The translations under genes were made by a program, and so were the position numbers. DNA of 64,000 bases from Cannabis sativa (Eukaryota; Streptophyta; Magnoliopsida; Rosales; Cannabaceae). Shown piece by piece: positions 60,905 to 64,000 of the stretch. The notes beneath the pieces are model-generated. The model had not been told where the DNA came from. It saw nothing but the letters and a program-made list of their open reading frames with translations, and searched no databases. The DNA is taken from assembly GCF_029168945.1 (NCBI RefSeq), contig NC_083602.1, forward strand, positions 87,988,027 to 88,052,026. Reading direction: 5' to 3'. Position 1 is the stretch's first letter. Each line of letters starts with the position of its first letter.

Positions 60905-62862
60905 TGTAAAGACCGCATATGATAAATACCATGTATTATTAAATAATTAAGATTTATGTATGAGGTTAATTAATAATTATGAAATGCATATTTTGGGAAT
61001 ATATTTAATGTGTCATATATGTTGTCGTGTTATTTTATGTCTAATTACCCAATTTCACATTTCTGTGTTTGTGTTCGGAAGCGGTGGAAAGCGGCGTTGG
61101 GCCTTTAGAGAGTCATATATTGTATGTTATAGCACTTTTATTTCGAGGTTTTAATGTTAGGGTATTGATATCGGGTTTTGACCGGAATAAATTTTATAAC
61201 TAAATGTCCTTAGAAGTTTTTATTGAATTTTAGAATTTTCATATGGGGTGATTGGTGGCTTAATGTTCTCTTTTATTATTATTAATTATTCTTTATTTTT
61301 AAATTATTATTCAGCCCAATAGCTAAGTCTATTAAGTAATAGATTTATATAAAAGTTTAATTTTTATTCACTTGAAAGACCTAGAAACAAATATCAAACC
61401 ATCATCTTCTTCAATCCCTCTCTCTCTTGCTCTCGAATTCCCTAGGAGCAGCTTGAAGCTGTGATTTTCCAACTCTTCAACAATAACTCCAGCTGAATTC
61501 TTAAACCTCAACTCAAGGTATCTTTATTTAGCTATCTTTTTCATGTTTTTCTTAGGTTTAGGTTGAGTTGTGAGAGTTGAGTTATTGGTTTTTGTGGTTG
61601 TTTGTTTTCTGAGTCATTCTAATGTGTAACCTGGTGTTTTATATGTCTTTCTTCTTGGTTTGGATCAATTTAAGGGAGGGTTACCTTGTTGTGAGTCAAT
61701 TGGAGTTTATGAACTTCAATTTGGGCTCTAATGGTGGATTTATGTTTTGACTTGTTTATTATAAATTGATGGTTGGAATGTGTTATTTGGGGTATAAGCA
61801 GGTATTCTGGAAGTTATAGAAAAGTTTGGGCTTGTTTTGGATTCATGGGGATTGAATTTTTTGTCCCCAGCTCGAGCCGGTCGGCAGGTTACGAGAAGCC
61901 TCTCGCAGCCGGTCGGCCGGTTGGTACCCGAAGCCCAGGGGTTCGGTTGGGAACCGGTCTGCCGGTTGGGGCTTTTTCCCGAGCCCTAGTTTGTCCCGTT
62001 TTAAGTAATTTAGGGTATTGTCATCCTATTTATCGATAGGGTTAAGCTTAGTTTCTATTTTAAATCCTAGATAAGTGTTTTAGCGAGTCTCTCATCGGAT
62101 TTTGAACATTATGGTTTAGGGCCCTGTAAAACGTCGAGCTGCACTTCCACTCGGTGAGGCACACTTGAGCACGGAACGAGGTAAGATAGCGTAAGAATAT
62201 ATATATGAATGTATGTGCTTGTTTTGATTGTTATACTACTAACACTAATTTAAAATGATTACTAAAGTGTTAGTATAGTATTGCATGTTAATGTGGTTAC
62301 GGTGTTACCAACACGAGTACCCAGGGTACGTCGTGTTCGTGGTATAACACTTAGTAATTCCCGGGAGTACAGTTAGGGCTCTACCAACACAAGTACAAAG
62401 TTGGTACTTTAGTGTATCTGGTACAGTAGTCGTACTACCCTTAAGAACGTTCTTAACCATTTGGTGAGCTTGGTTATTGAGCTCAGGGCGGCTTAATCAT
62501 AAAGCCGACATTGCAATACTTTTATATATTTCTTGCATATCTTGCGGGTACATTGACTCATCAGTTTGCTACCTTGTGTAGGTAAAGGAAAAGCAAAGCT
62601 GGAGGAACAGTGAGGTAGAACTCGGCATGATTGTACATATCGCGGTAGTGCAACCCGGAGGGTTCGGTCATTATTATTTTAAGTCTGTATTTTGAGGATG
62701 CATGTCCGCTAAACTTTAAAAAAAAAAAATAATATATGTATATAGAAGTAAAGTACTTTTAACTTGTATTTTGATACTCGGGATCCCGATCCATATGATT
62801 ATTAATATATAAAATATTAAAATTAATTTACGACTTTATTATTATAAAATACGGGTGTTACA
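60905..62862 (+). repeat. 3' LTR of the gypsy element (1958 bp)
   Basis: Nearly the same as 54054-56013. Differences by eye are scattered single bases plus a cluster in the GC-rich block (about 61865-61995) and around 62140-62260; I estimate a few percent overall. Confidence 0.95.
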
Positions 62863-64000
62863 AATTAGGTTGCAGCGCTAGTTGCAATAAGAATTTCTAT
62901 GTAGAATTCCGTAAAAATACAAAAAAAAACTGTTTTAAAGTGTAAAAATAAAAAAATCCCAACAAATAATTACTACACCGATTAATTTAATATTATATAT
63001 ACATGCTGCAAAAAAAAACATAATATTTTCAAAGTCAAAGCATGTATTATTATATTTATAATAAAATTGATAATATTATTACTTTTAGATTTTTGCATTG
63101 CCTATGTGTACATGTAAGCATCATTGTGATTATGAATGATAATTTTGTATAGCACTAATTTAATTATAACCATATAAAGTTAATTAATTTCTTATCAATT
63201 AGGAGTAACTGAGTATATATATATATAAGGACCATACTAACACTATTCATATAGTTAATGATAAAACATATATAAACTTTATGTGCATGAAAGTTGTTAA
63301 AATTAATGTGCAATAAATTAATATTAATTACATAAATAATTTAGGGTTTTTGTATCTTAAACCCTACGTTTTATTTTTGACAGTGTTTAAAATATATTTA
63401 ATTTAATACATTATATATTCATGTATTTGAGTTGTCTAAATAAAATAATGGTACTAGCTCACCTATTAATGATTCTTCCATTTGATTAAGTAGCTTATAA
63501 CTTTTATAATGACCATAAGATTAAGATTATTAAAAATTGGTTACCATATACTAATTAATTTGGTTTTGTGGTCATAATCATGAAGCTGACCAAAAAAAAG
63601 TTGTGATCAAAAAGCTTATAATAAAAAAGTGAGTATTAGGAAGATGTAGTTTTCTATAAGAACTTTCCAATATTATTATTCTCAATTATACATACTACTT
63701 TTATTAAATTTTTCCCCAATTTTTTTTTTTTAAATGGTGTTTTTTCCCTTCAAAATAATTGGAAATTAAATCACTACATTATTATTTCCGCAAAGAACGA
63801 TCGTTGTTTCTTCTTCATGATACAATAATTAATGCTACATATTATATATATTTATAGAGAAGCATTTAAAAGAGAAAAGAGAAAAAGAGAGTGAAAAATA
63901 TATAAATAAAAGAAAGCAAAAAGATGAAAAGAAATTGAGAGAGAGGAGAGGAGATGCATCTTATCTCTAATTTTTAATATATATGAAATATGATGATGAT
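62863..64000. other. Right-hand flank; possible upstream region of a gene beyond the window
   Basis: 62868-62960 continues the older repeat interrupted by the gypsy insertion. No gene follows. The last about 160 bases (TATATATTTATAGAGAAG at about 63844, then a purine-rich GAGAGAGAGGAGAGGAG run ending in an ATG that opens a frame of only seven codons) look like a promoter and leader for a gene to the right. Confidence 0.3.

Larger units (their letters stand above)
54054..62862 (+). mobile_element. Ty3/gypsy LTR retrotransposon, 8809 bp, coding region broken
   Basis: It is flanked by AATTA at 54049-54053 and 62863-62867, a perfect 5-bp target duplication. It has two LTRs, a tRNA-iMet primer site and a polypurine tract. 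The domain order protease, reverse transcriptase, RNase H, integrase defines Ty3/gypsy. The C-terminal SLVKVLWRNSKVEEATWELE tail resembles the chromodomain-like end of plant chromoviruses (Tekay/Del type). The coding region is split into at least nine frame segments by small indels and stops, so it is not autonomous. Confidence 0.95.

Noticed and set aside
61773..62039. 88-residue frame in the 3' LTR
   Set aside because: It covers the GC-rich LTR block, and the 5' LTR copy does not keep the frame.
1..64000. tRNA, rRNA, CRISPR arrays, bacterial or viral cargo
   Set aside because: None seen; the only tRNA-like signal is the SINE at 52821-52961, which has a poly-A tail and target duplication rather than a tRNA fold.

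Overview
This is nuclear DNA from a flowering plant, most likely a eudicot. It is AT-rich, its genes have many short GT-AG introns, and every protein recognised is a plant family. The species cannot be named from sequence alone. Gene models below were built by reading splice sites by eye and checking that reading phase is kept across every junction.

Layout. (1) 0.4-17 kb, gene-rich: a SYP4-type Qa-SNARE (minus, 428-3731), a DI19 zinc-finger gene (plus, 7583-9657), a large RING+PHD nuclear protein gene (minus, 10266-13254) and a second SYP4-type copy (minus, 13884-17020). The second copy is a segmental duplicate, introns included, that has lost the last exon and with it the membrane anchor. 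(2) 17-22 kb, transposon debris: a LINE fragment and a 1.9 kb solo LTR with a perfect 5-bp target duplication. (3) 22.4-25 kb: the mitochondrial single-stranded DNA-binding protein gene (plus). (4) 25-34 kb, gene-poor: two LINE remnants and one intronless secreted GUB_WAK protein gene (29866-30531, plus). (5) 34.8-48.2 kb: a clade-specific PP2C phosphatase gene (minus) next to a 19-exon CH-domain kinesin-14 gene (minus). From memory this pair is also adjacent in Arabidopsis. (6) 48-64 kb, gene-free: MITEs, a SINE with a 13-bp target duplication, and an 8.8 kb Ty3/gypsy element (54054-62862) with a 5-bp target duplication, inserted inside an older repeat.

Unusual points. Two introns, one in DI19 and one in the kinesin, are AT-AC introns with U12-type donor and branch-point sequences, which standard gene finders usually miss. 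Both SYP4 copies share a GC-AG intron. The second SYP4 copy keeps all its reading frames and splice sites but would encode a soluble SNARE. The RING-PHD protein has a long N-terminal region of alternating basic and acidic repeats. No tRNA, rRNA or CRISPR array was seen. No operon-like logic is expected here: the genes are independently transcribed and act in trans-Golgi traffic, stress transcription, chromatin or ubiquitin, mitochondrial DNA maintenance, cell wall, phosphatase signalling and the cytoskeleton.
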